Source: Sphingomonas sp. 1F27F7B (GTDB lineage: Bacteria; Pseudomonadota; Alphaproteobacteria; Sphingomonadales; Sphingomonadaceae). Taken from it: a stretch of DNA of 64,000 nucleotides. The notes below the pieces were generated by a model. The model had not been told where the DNA came from. It searched no databases and saw only the letters and a program-made list of their open reading frames with translations. The stretch is taken from NCBI RefSeq assembly GCF_005503355.1, contig NZ_SCMK01000004.1:186001-250000 (forward strand), in the 5' to 3' direction. Positions 34,726 through 42,724 of the stretch are shown here, piece after piece; position 1 is the first letter of the stretch; every line of letters starts with the position of its first letter. The translations under genes and the position numbers were made by a program.

Positions 34726-35672
34726 GCCGCGGCTCCCTCGTTCGACGTTTCCCGATGCTCGACCAGCCCGACGAAGATATCCTCCAGGCTCGACTTGGAA
34801 GTGTCGAGATCCTTGAACGCAATGCCCATCTCGCCGAGCTTGCGCAGCAGCGAAGGGATGCCGGTGCGCTCGGCCTGGGCATCGAAGGTGTAGCGCAGCC
34901 GGTGCCCCTCGTCCTCGAGGCTGAGGTGCCACTCCTCGAGGCCGGCCGGGATCGCCGCCATCGGCTCGACCAGCGACAGGTCGAGCTCGCGCTTGCCGAG
35001 CTTCTTCATCAGCGCGGCCTTCTCCTCGACGAGCAGCAGCTTGCCCTTGTCGATCACGCCCACCCGGTCGGCCATCTCCTCGGCCTCCTCGATATAATGG
35101 GTGGTCAGGATGATCGTGGTGCCGCGCTCGCGCAGCTTGCCGATCATCTTCCACATGTCGCGGCGCAGCGACACGTCGACGCCGGCGGTGGGCTCGTCGA
35201 GGAACAGGATGTCGGGTTCGTGGGACAGCGCCTTGGCGATCATCACCCTGCGCTTCATGCCGCCCGACAGCTCCATGATCTTGGCGTCGCGCTTGTCCCA
35301 GAGCGACAGGTCCTTGAGCACCTGGTCGCAATAGGCCTGGTCGGGCGCCTTGCCGAACAGGCCGCGCGAGAAGCGCAGCGCCGATCCGACGGTGGAAAAC
35401 ATGTCGACCGCGATCTCCTGCGGGACCAGCCCGATCTTCGAGCGGGCGGCGCGCGGCGCGCGGACCGCATCGTGCCCGTCGACCAGGATGGTGCCGGTGC
35501 TCGGCGTCACGATGCCGCAGATGATCGAGATGAGCGTGGTCTTGCCTGCGCCATTGGGGCCCAGCAGCGCGAATATCTCGCCGCGCCGGATCTCGAGATC
35601 GACGTGATCGAGCGCCCTGTGGCCCGACCCATAGGTCTTGCTGACCTGGGAAATCGAAAGAATGGAAGTCAT
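34722..35672 (-). CDS. ABC transporter ATPase (YadG-like)
   Basis: A 316-aa cytoplasmic ATPase, partner of the YadH-like permease. Walker A is [12 protein letters not shown] (about 36-47), the signature is [10 protein letters not shown], Walker [13 protein letters not shown] and the H-loop [16 protein letters not shown]. The C-terminal extension (about residues 220-316) with [12 protein letters not shown] is the DrrA/YadG-type regulatory domain. The gene is first of a three-gene operon. Start ATG is preceded by GGGGGCACC. Confidence 0.95.
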   Translation of the reverse strand: MTSILSISQVSKTYGSGHRALDHVDLEIRRGEIFALLGPNGAGKTTLISIICGIVTPSTGTILVDGHDAVRAPRAARSKIGLVPQEIAVDMFSTVGSALRFSRGLFGKAPDQAYCDQVLKDLSLWDKRDAKIMELSGGMKRRVMIAKALSHEPDILFLDEPTAGVDVSLRRDMWKMIGKLRERGTTIILTTHYIEEAEEMADRVGVIDKGKLLLVEEKAALMKKLGKRELDLSLVEPMAAIPAGLEEWHLSLEDEGHRLRYTFDAQAERTGIPSLLRKLGEMGIAFKDLDTSKSSLEDIFVGLVEHRETSNEGAAA

Positions 35673-35858
35673 GGTGCCCCCGGCCGGGAAAGGACCCGCT
35701 AGGTAAGCGCGCCGCCGCATCGCGGCAACCGGCCGGTACAAAAATCAGCGGACTTAATTCCTCGCCCCGGCTCGCTGGGAGAGGGGGATCGTGCCCGAAG
35801 GACGTGGCGGAGAGGCGGCGGAACACTGCCGTCCGCGACGGCGCCCCGCCATCGTCGG

Positions 35859-36641
35859 TTACTTCTTCCGCGCTTCCGCCACCGCGGCGGCGAGCCCGTC
35901 ATATTCGCGCATGCCGTAGAGCAGCTTGCCGCCGATCACCCAGCTCGGCGTGCCGGTCATCGCCAGCTTCTGGCCGAATTTGTGGTTGGCGATGATCTCG
36001 CCTTCGACTGCCTTCGAGCCGATCGCCTGGCGCGCCTTGTCCATGTCGAGCCCGGCCTTGCGCGCCGCCGCCTCGATATTGCCCGCGCTCGGCCCGTCCG
36101 TCGCGAACAGCGCGTCGTGGAAAGCGGGGAACTTGTCCTGCTCGGCCGCGGCCAGCGCCCAGCGCGCCGCGACGAGGCTGTCGGGGCCCAGCACCGGATA
36201 TTCGCGATAGACGACGCGCACGTTCGGATCGCGCCTCAGCAGCTCCGCGATCGCGGGCAGGCTCGCCCGGCAATAGCCACAGGCATAGTCCATGAACGCG
36301 ACCAGAGTGACGTCGCCCTTCGGATTGCCGGCCCAGGCGCCGGCATAGGGCGATTGCAGCTTCGCCAGTTCGCCGGGCAGCGCCTTGCTGGCCACGGCCT
36401 CCGCCTCGGCCTGCGCCTTCTCGGCCCGGGCGCTCTGCTTCTGGTTGTAGCGCTCGACCGATTCGAGCAGCACCTCGGGATGGGCGAGCAGATAGTCGTG
36501 CACCACCCGCTCCACTTCGCCGCGCGGGCCCATGCCCGGGACCACCACCTGGATGCCCGCGAAGATGCCTGCGCCGACCAGCGCGCACAGCGTGAACGCG
36601 CCGGCCAGCGCCAGCGGCGACCGCAGAAGCCGTTCGATCAT
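35859..36641 (-). CDS. DsbA-family thiol-disulfide protein (ScsC/Com1-like)
   Basis: A 260-aa periplasmic thioredoxin-fold protein held by or exported with an N-terminal hydrophobic segment (about 9-35). A helical region (45-90; EVERVVHDYLLAHPEVLLESVE) precedes the catalytic domain, as in ScsC-like disulfide isomerases where it drives oligomerisation. The active site is AFMDYACGYCRASLP (Cys121, Cys124), and the cis-Pro loop is MTGTPSWVIGG. It lies 5 bases downstream of the M48 protease gene, so the two are probably one transcription unit devoted to envelope protein folding and quality control. Confidence 0.92.
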   Translation of the reverse strand: MIERLLRSPLALAGAFTLCALVGAGIFAGIQVVVPGMGPRGEVERVVHDYLLAHPEVLLESVERYNQKQSARAEKAQAEAEAVASKALPGELAKLQSPYAGAWAGNPKGDVTLVAFMDYACGYCRASLPAIAELLRRDPNVRVVYREYPVLGPDSLVAARWALAAAEQDKFPAFHDALFATDGPSAGNIEAAARKAGLDMDKARQAIGSKAVEGEIIANHKFGQKLAMTGTPSWVIGGKLLYGMREYDGLAAAVAEARKK

Positions 36642-36646
36642 TGCCC

Positions 36647-38005
36647 CTATCGGTCCTTCTTCTTTTTCCGGATTTCATCCCAGGCGGTCTGGGAGACCAT
36701 GTTGAGGTCCTGTGCGCGCACCCAGTCGGACGAACCTTGCGGGAGCCCGGCCATGGCGGCGCGCGAGCTCATCAGCGCGGTGCCGACATCGCCCATCAGA
36801 TGCGCCCGCTCGGCCGTGGCGAGCGCCGTGCGCGGCTCGTCGCCCTTGCGATCATAGACGGTGCCCAGGTTCATCCAGGCAAAGGGATTGTCCTTGTCGC
36901 GCGCCACGGCGGTCTTCAGCACCTGCTCGGCTTCGGCGAGATTGGCCTTGTTCTCGGTGGCGAGCAGCGCGTGGCCGAGCGTGGAGGCGATCAGCGGCTG
37001 GTTGCCCGACAGCGACGTCGCCTCGCGCAGCGGCGCCAGCGCGTCCTGGGGATTGCCCGATTCGAGCAGGATCTGCCCTTCGAGCTCGAGGAAATAGGGA
37101 TCCTTGGGCGCGGCCTTGACCAACGCCTGGGTCTCCGCCGCCGCCTGCTCGGGATAGCCCGACTTGTGATAGGCGTAGGCGCGCGCATAATGCGCCTGCA
37201 CCGACTGGTCGCTCAGCGGATACTTGGCCAGCGTGTCCTTGGGATCGCTGACATAGCCGCGCAGCTTGGCCTGGACGCGCTTGAAGCGGCGCTCCAGATC
37301 CTGGTCGAGCGGCTTGTTCCAGCTCGGCGCGTTCATCAGGTCCGCCTTGAGCGTCTCGACGCGGTCCTGCGACATCGGGTGGGTCTGGGCGAACGGATCG
37401 ACTTCGGGATTGGTGGCGTAATAGCCGTAGCGGTGCATCTGGGCGGTGAGCTTGTTGAAGAAGCTCAGCATGCCCTTGCCGCTGATCCCCGCGCTGTTGA
37501 TGAACCGGGAGCCGGCAGCGTCGGCCGAGCTTTCCTGGACGCGGCTGAAGGCGAGATATTTGCCGATCGCGGCGCGCTGGCCGGCCATCAGGATGCCGGT
37601 GCCCGCCTCGCCGCTGCCCGCCGCCATCGCGGCGACGCCGAGCAGCAGGCTGAGGATCGAGATGTTGGTGTAGCCGCCGTCATTCTGGAACACGGCATGG
37701 CCGCCGACGATATGGCCGATCTCGTGCGCGATCACGCCCTGCACTTCGTTGGCACTGTCGGCAGCGTCGATCAGGCCGGAATGGACATAGACGATCTGGC
37801 CCCCGGCGACGAAAGCGTTGATCGAATTGTCGTTGATCAGCACCACCTTGGCATTGGCGGGCGAGAGGCCGGCCGCGACGAACAGCGGCCTTGCCATGTC
37901 GTTGAGCAGCGCCTCGGTCTCGGCATCGCGCAGGATCGACTGGGCGGCGGCGGGCTGGATCCAGAGCAGCAAGACGGCCGAGAACAGGGCGAGGATGCGC
38001 TTCAT
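36647..38005 (-). CDS. M48 metalloprotease with TPR domain (BepA-like)
   Basis: A 452-aa periplasmic zinc protease. A signal peptide (MKRILALFSAVLLLWIQPAAAQ) precedes the M48 domain with VIAHEIGHIVGGH (zinc ligands His94 and His98, catalytic Glu95) and the third ligand Glu158 (VQESSADAAG). The C-terminal third is a tetratricopeptide superhelix (ALVKAAPKDPYFLELEGQILLESGNPQDAL). This is the plan of BepA, which checks assembly of LptD and other outer-membrane proteins. The ATG at 38005 follows AGGAAC. It is upstream of and probably cotranscribed with the DsbA-like gene. Confidence 0.93.
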   Translation of the reverse strand: MKRILALFSAVLLLWIQPAAAQSILRDAETEALLNDMARPLFVAAGLSPANAKVVLINDNSINAFVAGGQIVYVHSGLIDAADSANEVQGVIAHEIGHIVGGHAVFQNDGGYTNISILSLLLGVAAMAAGSGEAGTGILMAGQRAAIGKYLAFSRVQESSADAAGSRFINSAGISGKGMLSFFNKLTAQMHRYGYYATNPEVDPFAQTHPMSQDRVETLKADLMNAPSWNKPLDQDLERRFKRVQAKLRGYVSDPKDTLAKYPLSDQSVQAHYARAYAYHKSGYPEQAAAETQALVKAAPKDPYFLELEGQILLESGNPQDALAPLREATSLSGNQPLIASTLGHALLATENKANLAEAEQVLKTAVARDKDNPFAWMNLGTVYDRKGDEPRTALATAERAHLMGDVGTALMSSRAAMAGLPQGSSDWVRAQDLNMVSQTAWDEIRKKKKDR

Positions 38006-38093
38006 GGCCGTTCCTATCCTCTGATTCCCGACTGCGATCAATGGCATTGGCCGTGCGTGCGCACCGATGAACCGCGCGTGAAGCCATGAAAAA

Positions 38094-38120
38094 GGGCGCC
38101 GGCCCATCGGACCGGCGCCC
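38094..38120 (-). terminator. Rho-independent terminator of rne
   Basis: A 9-base G+C stem (GGGCGCCGG/CCGGCGCCC) about 20 bases after the rne stop codon, followed on the minus strand by TTTTT. The plus-strand sequence also ends in TTTTT, so it could work in both directions, but only rne reads into it. Confidence 0.85.
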
Positions 38121-38140
38121 CATTTTTCCAGCCCCGCGAA

Positions 38141-40786
38141 TCAGGCGCCGAACGTGCGCTGCCACCAGCCGCGGCGCGGCGTGCCGTCTTCACCTTCGGC
38201 TTCATCTTCGGCGGCTTCGACCGGCGCGGTGTCCTGCGCCACCGGCGCGGGCTCTGCCGCCGGCGCGGGAACCGCTTCGGCGGCTGCCGCCTTCTTGCGG
38301 GTACGCTTCGGCTTGGCCGGCGCCTCGGCAACCGGCTCGGGTGCCGGCGCGGCTTCGGCCTCGACCGCGGGCGCAGCTTCGGCCTCGACGGCCTCCACCT
38401 TCTTCCGGCGCGTGCGCTTCGGCTTGGCCGGCGCTTCCTCCGCGGCCGGCTCCGGCGCGGGTTCGGCCGGAGCCTCGACCACCGCCGGGGCTTCGGCCTC
38501 GACGGCCTCCGCCTTTTTCCGGCGCGTGCGCTTCGGCTTGGCCGGCGCTTCCTCCACGACTGCTTCCGGCGCCGCCTCGACTGCCTCCGCGACTTCGCTC
38601 ACCGGCGCTTCGGACTCGTCCGTCTCGTCACCGGCCTCCTCGCCGCCCTCGGCGCGATCGCCACGGCGACCGCCGCGACGGCCACGGCGGCGGCGCTTGC
38701 GGCCGCCGTCACGTGCTTCGCCCTCGACCGCGGGGGCTTCCTCGCCCTCTTCGCCTTCCACGGCTTCGCCAGCCTCGGCTTCGGCCCCGGCCTCTTCGGC
38801 CTCACCCTCGGCGCCCTCGCCGAGCTCCTCGCGGCGACCGCGACCGCGACCGCGGCGACGGCGGCGACGCTTGCCGCGCCCGTCGCCTTCCTCGCGCTCG
38901 CCCCGGCCTTCGCGGCGATCGCCCTCGGCCTCGGCTTCCAGCTCTTCCTCTTCCTCGTCGATTTCCTCGACGTAATCCTCGTCCTCGGGTTCCTCGATGA
39001 GCTTCTCGAACCTGGGCGCATGCGCCGGCGGCGGCCCCGAGGCCTCGACCGACATGCGCGCGCCCTCGAGCTCGCCGTCCGACAGGATCTCGACGGTCAC
39101 GCCGTAGCGATCCTCGATCTCGGCGATGTCGGCGCGCTTCTTGTTGAGCACGTAGAAAGCGGCTTCCTGGCTCGCGCGCAGCGTGATCAGCGAGCCGCGG
39201 CCGCGCGCGGCCTCGTCCTCGATGAGACGGAGCGCGGAAAGCCCGGCCGACGAGGCGGTGCGGACTAGGCCGGTGCCTTCACAATGCGGGCACTGCACGG
39301 TCGACGCCTCGAGCACGCCGGTGCGCAGGCGCTGGCGGCTCATCTCCATCAGGCCGAACGCGCTGATCCGGCCCACCTGGATGCGGGCGCGATCATTCTT
39401 CAGCGCCTCCTTCATCGCCTTCTCGACCTTGCGGACGTTCGAGCCGTGATCCATGTCGATGAAGTCGATCACGACCAGGCCGGCCATGTCGCGCAGGCGC
39501 AGCTGGCGCGCGATCTCGTGCGCGGCCTCGAGGTTGGTCGCGGTGGCGGTCTGCTCGATATTGTGCTCGCGCGTGGAGCGGCCCGAGTTGATGTCGATCG
39601 AGACCAGCGCCTCGGTCGGGTTGATCACCAGATAGCCGCCGCTCTTCAGCTGGACGACGGGATTGTACATCGCCGAGAGCTGGTCTTCGACGCCGGCGCG
39701 CTGGAACAGCGGCACCGCATCGGCATATTGCTTCACCTTCTTGGCGTGGCTCGGCATCAGGAGCTTCATGAAGTCCTTGGCCTGACGATAGCCGTCCTCG
39801 CCCTCGACGATCACTTCGTCGATGTCGCGATTGTAGATGTCGCGGATCGCGCGCTTCAGGAGATCGCTGTCGCCATAGACCAGCGCCGGCGCAGTCGACT
39901 TGAGCGTGTTCTCGCGGATCCCGTCCCACAGCCGGGCGAGATAGTCGAAGTCGCGCTTGATCTCGACCTTGGTGCGCTGAAGGCCGGCGGTGCGGACGAT
40001 GCAGCCCATGGTCGGCGGCAGCTTGAGGTCCGCCATGATGCCCTTGAGGCGCTTGCGGTCCGCGGCCGACGAGATCTTGCGCGAGATGCCGCCGCCATGC
40101 GCGGTGTTCGGCATCAGCACGCAGTAGCGGCCGGCGAGCGACAGATAGGTGGTGAGCGCCGCGCCCTTGTTGCCGCGCTCTTCCTTGACGACCTGGACGA
40201 GCAGCACCTGGCGGCGGCGGATCACGTCCTGGATCTTGTAGCGGCGGCGCAGGTTCATGCGGCGCTGGCGCAGCGCCTCGGCCGGGCTGTCCTCGCCGCC
40301 ATTGCCCTTGCCGCGGCGCTTGCGCGAACGGCCGCCCTCGCGGGCCTCCTCGCCGCCCTCTGCCTCTGCCTCGGCCTCGTCCTCGCCGTCCTCGTCCTCG
40401 TGCGGACGCTCGAGGACTTCCACGCCACCTTCGTCATGGTCGTGGTCGTGGTCCTCGTCGCCATCCTCCTCGGCGCGCAGCGCGGCTTCCTCGGCGGCGT
40501 GCTCGGCCTCTTCGCGAAGCAGCGCTTCGCGATCTTCCTTCGGGATCTGGTAATAGTCGGGATGGATTTCGCTGAAGGCCAGGAAGCCGTGGCGATTGCC
40601 GCCATAATCGACGAACGCCGCCTGGAGCGACGGCTCCACGCGAGTCACCTTGGCCAGATAGATGTTGCCCTTGAGCTGCTTGCGCTCGGCGGACTCGAAA
40701 TCAAACTCCTCGATTCGGCTTCCCTTGACGACCGCCACGCGGGTTTCCTCCCGGTGGCGTGCGTCGATCAGCATACGCATGGTCAT
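38141..40786 (-). CDS. rne: Ribonuclease E
   Basis: An 881-aa endoribonuclease, core of the RNA degradosome. The S1 domain (from about 35) is interrupted by a very acidic insertion with an Asp-His run (about 90-150), a known alphaproteobacterial feature. The DNase I-like catalytic part has VSIDINSGRST (Asp398) and VVIDFIDMD (Asp441), the metal ligands; the zinc link is CPHCEGTG (Cys499, Cys502). The C-terminal 300 residues are low complexity with Glu/Ala-rich and Arg-rich blocks and three copies of AKPKRTRxKK, likely RNA- or protein-binding. GGAGA lies 8 bases before the ATG. The 480-base divergent gap upstream may hold an autoregulatory leader. Confidence 0.95.
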   Translation of the reverse strand: MTMRMLIDARHREETRVAVVKGSRIEEFDFESAERKQLKGNIYLAKVTRVEPSLQAAFVDYGGNRHGFLAFSEIHPDYYQIPKEDREALLREEAEHAAEEAALRAEEDGDEDHDHDHDEGGVEVLERPHEDEDGEDEAEAEAEGGEEAREGGRSRKRRGKGNGGEDSPAEALRQRRMNLRRRYKIQDVIRRRQVLLVQVVKEERGNKGAALTTYLSLAGRYCVLMPNTAHGGGISRKISSAADRKRLKGIMADLKLPPTMGCIVRTAGLQRTKVEIKRDFDYLARLWDGIRENTLKSTAPALVYGDSDLLKRAIRDIYNRDIDEVIVEGEDGYRQAKDFMKLLMPSHAKKVKQYADAVPLFQRAGVEDQLSAMYNPVVQLKSGGYLVINPTEALVSIDINSGRSTREHNIEQTATATNLEAAHEIARQLRLRDMAGLVVIDFIDMDHGSNVRKVEKAMKEALKNDRARIQVGRISAFGLMEMSRQRLRTGVLEASTVQCPHCEGTGLVRTASSAGLSALRLIEDEAARGRGSLITLRASQEAAFYVLNKKRADIAEIEDRYGVTVEILSDGELEGARMSVEASGPPPAHAPRFEKLIEEPEDEDYVEEIDEEEEELEAEAEGDRREGRGEREEGDGRGKRRRRRRGRGRGRREELGEGAEGEAEEAGAEAEAGEAVEGEEGEEAPAVEGEARDGGRKRRRRGRRGGRRGDRAEGGEEAGDETDESEAPVSEVAEAVEAAPEAVVEEAPAKPKRTRRKKAEAVEAEAPAVVEAPAEPAPEPAAEEAPAKPKRTRRKKVEAVEAEAAPAVEAEAAPAPEPVAEAPAKPKRTRKKAAAAEAVPAPAAEPAPVAQDTAPVEAAEDEAEGEDGTPRRGWWQRTFGA

Positions 40787-41266
40787 TTATTGTTCTCCGG
40801 GCGCGCCGGCCCCAGCCCTCTGGATTGATGTTGCGGAGGGCTCGCGCAGGCGCGCGACATACAATGCGGCCTTGGCCGGCGGCGCCGGCGGTGGTCTCGC
40901 GGGTTTCGAAAACTGCTGCTGCTCGCAGGGCACGCGCGAACCGGTGGTCCGCCGACTCCGCCGCCAACCCGCGGCCGGCCATCGGGGCCGGTCGGTGGAG
41001 ACGTTGCGGAAATTGCCTCATGCGAGCTTCAACCTGAACTGTCGCGGCAAGATGTGGCCGCGGGAAAGAGCCGGCGCAAGGGCCGGGCGAGGCTGCCTAG
41101 CATTACCGCGGCGGCGCGGCAACCTTGGCACCAACCGGCAAGTCCTTGCCGCCCTGCCGGCAAAATTATGCCGAATCATAAATTAACCGCATCGTTTCAC
41201 GGCGATTTGAGGCGCGCCGCCTAGTCCGGGCTCGTCAGGGCAGACGCGTAGTCAGAGTATCTAATC
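40787..41266. other. Divergent intergenic region between rne and the amidase gene
   Basis: This 480-base region should hold the promoters of both genes. It is rich in G+C inverted repeats (for example around 40800-40880, next to rne), compatible with a structured rne leader as is known for other bacteria, where RNase E cleaves its own 5' UTR. An A+T-richer stretch at about 41165-41200 lies 70-100 bases before the amidase start and is a likely promoter area. I recognise no gene. Confidence 0.5.
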
Positions 41267-42529
41267 ATGGTTTTGGGCTGGACCCCCAGAGCCCCGGCGC
41301 GGCATAGCGTCAGGGTGCTGTTCCTGCTCGCCTTGCTCTCCGGCTGGTTGACCGGAGTTCCCAGCTGGGCGGGCGTCGTGCAGGAAGTGCGAGTCAAGGG
41401 TGACCGGGTGATCGTCAGGTTCGACGAGCCCGTCTCACAGGCGAGCGCCTTCATGCTTGCGGGACCGCAACGGATCGTTCTCGACGCCAGGGGCGCCGAG
41501 CCGGGCAACCGCGCCTATGCCGAAGGGCCGGTCGCGGCCATCCGCCAGGGCTCGCAAGGCGCCGAAGGCGCGCGGATCGTGCTCGATCTCGCGCGGCCGG
41601 CAATCGTGACCGAAGGCAGCTTCGGGCGCGACGGCCGCACGCTCACGCTGCAGCTGCGCACCGTCGACGACGCGCAGTTCGCGCGCGCCGCGGCCGAGCG
41701 GCGGATACGCTTCCTGCCGCCCTTCTCCTATGTGCAGCCCGCCGGGCACAGCCGCTACAGCGAGACGATGGCACTGCCCCGGCGCGCGCCGCCGGCGGCA
41801 TTGCCGCGCGTCTATGGCGCGTCCGATCGCCCGCTCGTCGTGATCGATGCCGGCCATGGCGGGCACGATCCGGGCGCGATCGGCGCGGGCGGCCTGCGCG
41901 AGAAGGACCTGACGCTCAAGACCGCGCTGGCGATCAAGGACGCGCTGCTCGCCTCGGGCCGGGTGCGCGTGGCGCTCACCCGCGAGGACGATCGCTTCCT
42001 GGTGCTCCAGGAGCGCTACGGCCTGGCACGCAAGCTGAACGCCGACCTGTTCATCTCGGTGCACTGCGACAGCGCCGGCAATGCCGAAGCCTCGGGCGCA
42101 ACCATCTACACGCTCTCCGAAGTCGCCTCCGACAAGGAAGCGGCGCGGCTGGCGGCCCGCGAGAACAAGGCCGACATCATCGCCGGCGTCGACCTCGGCA
42201 CGCAGAACCCGGACATCTCCTCGATCCTCATCGACCTCACCCAGCGCGAGACGATGAACGCCTCGGCGAGCTTCGCCCGGCTGCTCGGCCGCGAAGCCCA
42301 GCCGCTGATCCCGATCAAGGCCAACTACCATCGCATGGCCTCGCTCATCGTGCTCAAGGCGCCGGACATGCCCTCGGTGCTGTTCGAGACGGGCTATATC
42401 TCGAACGACGGCGACGCCGCCTTCCTCGCCTCGGACGAAGGGCGCAGGAAAGTGGCGCAGAGCGTGCGCAAGGCCGTGGAGATCCATTTCGCGACGCGCA
42501 TGGCGTCGCGGACGCTGGCCTCCCGCTGA
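41267..42529 (+). CDS. amiC: N-acetylmuramoyl-L-alanine amidase with AMIN domain (AmiC-like)
   Basis: A 420-aa periplasmic amidase that removes stem peptides from peptidoglycan for daughter-cell separation. The signal segment is residues 15-36. The AMIN domain (about 38-130) targets it to the septum. The Amidase_3 domain (about 188-410) has zinc ligands His197 (VIDAGHGGHDPG), Glu212 (LREKDL) and His266 (SVHCDS), with catalytic Glu374 (LFETGY). An insertion around 290-320 (EAARLAARENKADIIAG) matches the regulatory helix of AmiB/C-type enzymes. The next gene encodes PBP1A, the common order in this lineage. Confidence 0.95.
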   Translation: MVLGWTPRAPARHSVRVLFLLALLSGWLTGVPSWAGVVQEVRVKGDRVIVRFDEPVSQASAFMLAGPQRIVLDARGAEPGNRAYAEGPVAAIRQGSQGAEGARIVLDLARPAIVTEGSFGRDGRTLTLQLRTVDDAQFARAAAERRIRFLPPFSYVQPAGHSRYSETMALPRRAPPAALPRVYGASDRPLVVIDAGHGGHDPGAIGAGGLREKDLTLKTALAIKDALLASGRVRVALTREDDRFLVLQERYGLARKLNADLFISVHCDSAGNAEASGATIYTLSEVASDKEAARLAARENKADIIAGVDLGTQNPDISSILIDLTQRETMNASASFARLLGREAQPLIPIKANYHRMASLIVLKAPDMPSVLFETGYISNDGDAAFLASDEGRRKVAQSVRKAVEIHFATRMASRTLASR

Positions 42530-42724
42530 TCCAATCCTCAATCCTCCCCTCGGGGTTCATTATAGAGGGATATGACGGGAGTGGTTCCACTTAGGGAATA
42601 ATCCCCGGATTGGACCGGGACCGTCCCGCCGTCCCCGCCTTCGCCGGGCGGGCGGCGGGCGCGGCGCGGTGCGCGCCAGACTCCCGCTTCCTTCCGCGTC
42701 CAATCCTGCTAAACCGCGTCCCGC

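Noticed and set aside
35761..35858. G+C-rich inverted sequence between the ABC ATPase and the DsbA-like gene as a fifth member of the repeat family
   Set aside because: It contains CCCCGGCTCGCTGGGAGAGGG, which hints at another intergenic repeat, but I found no matching second arm or second copy in the window.
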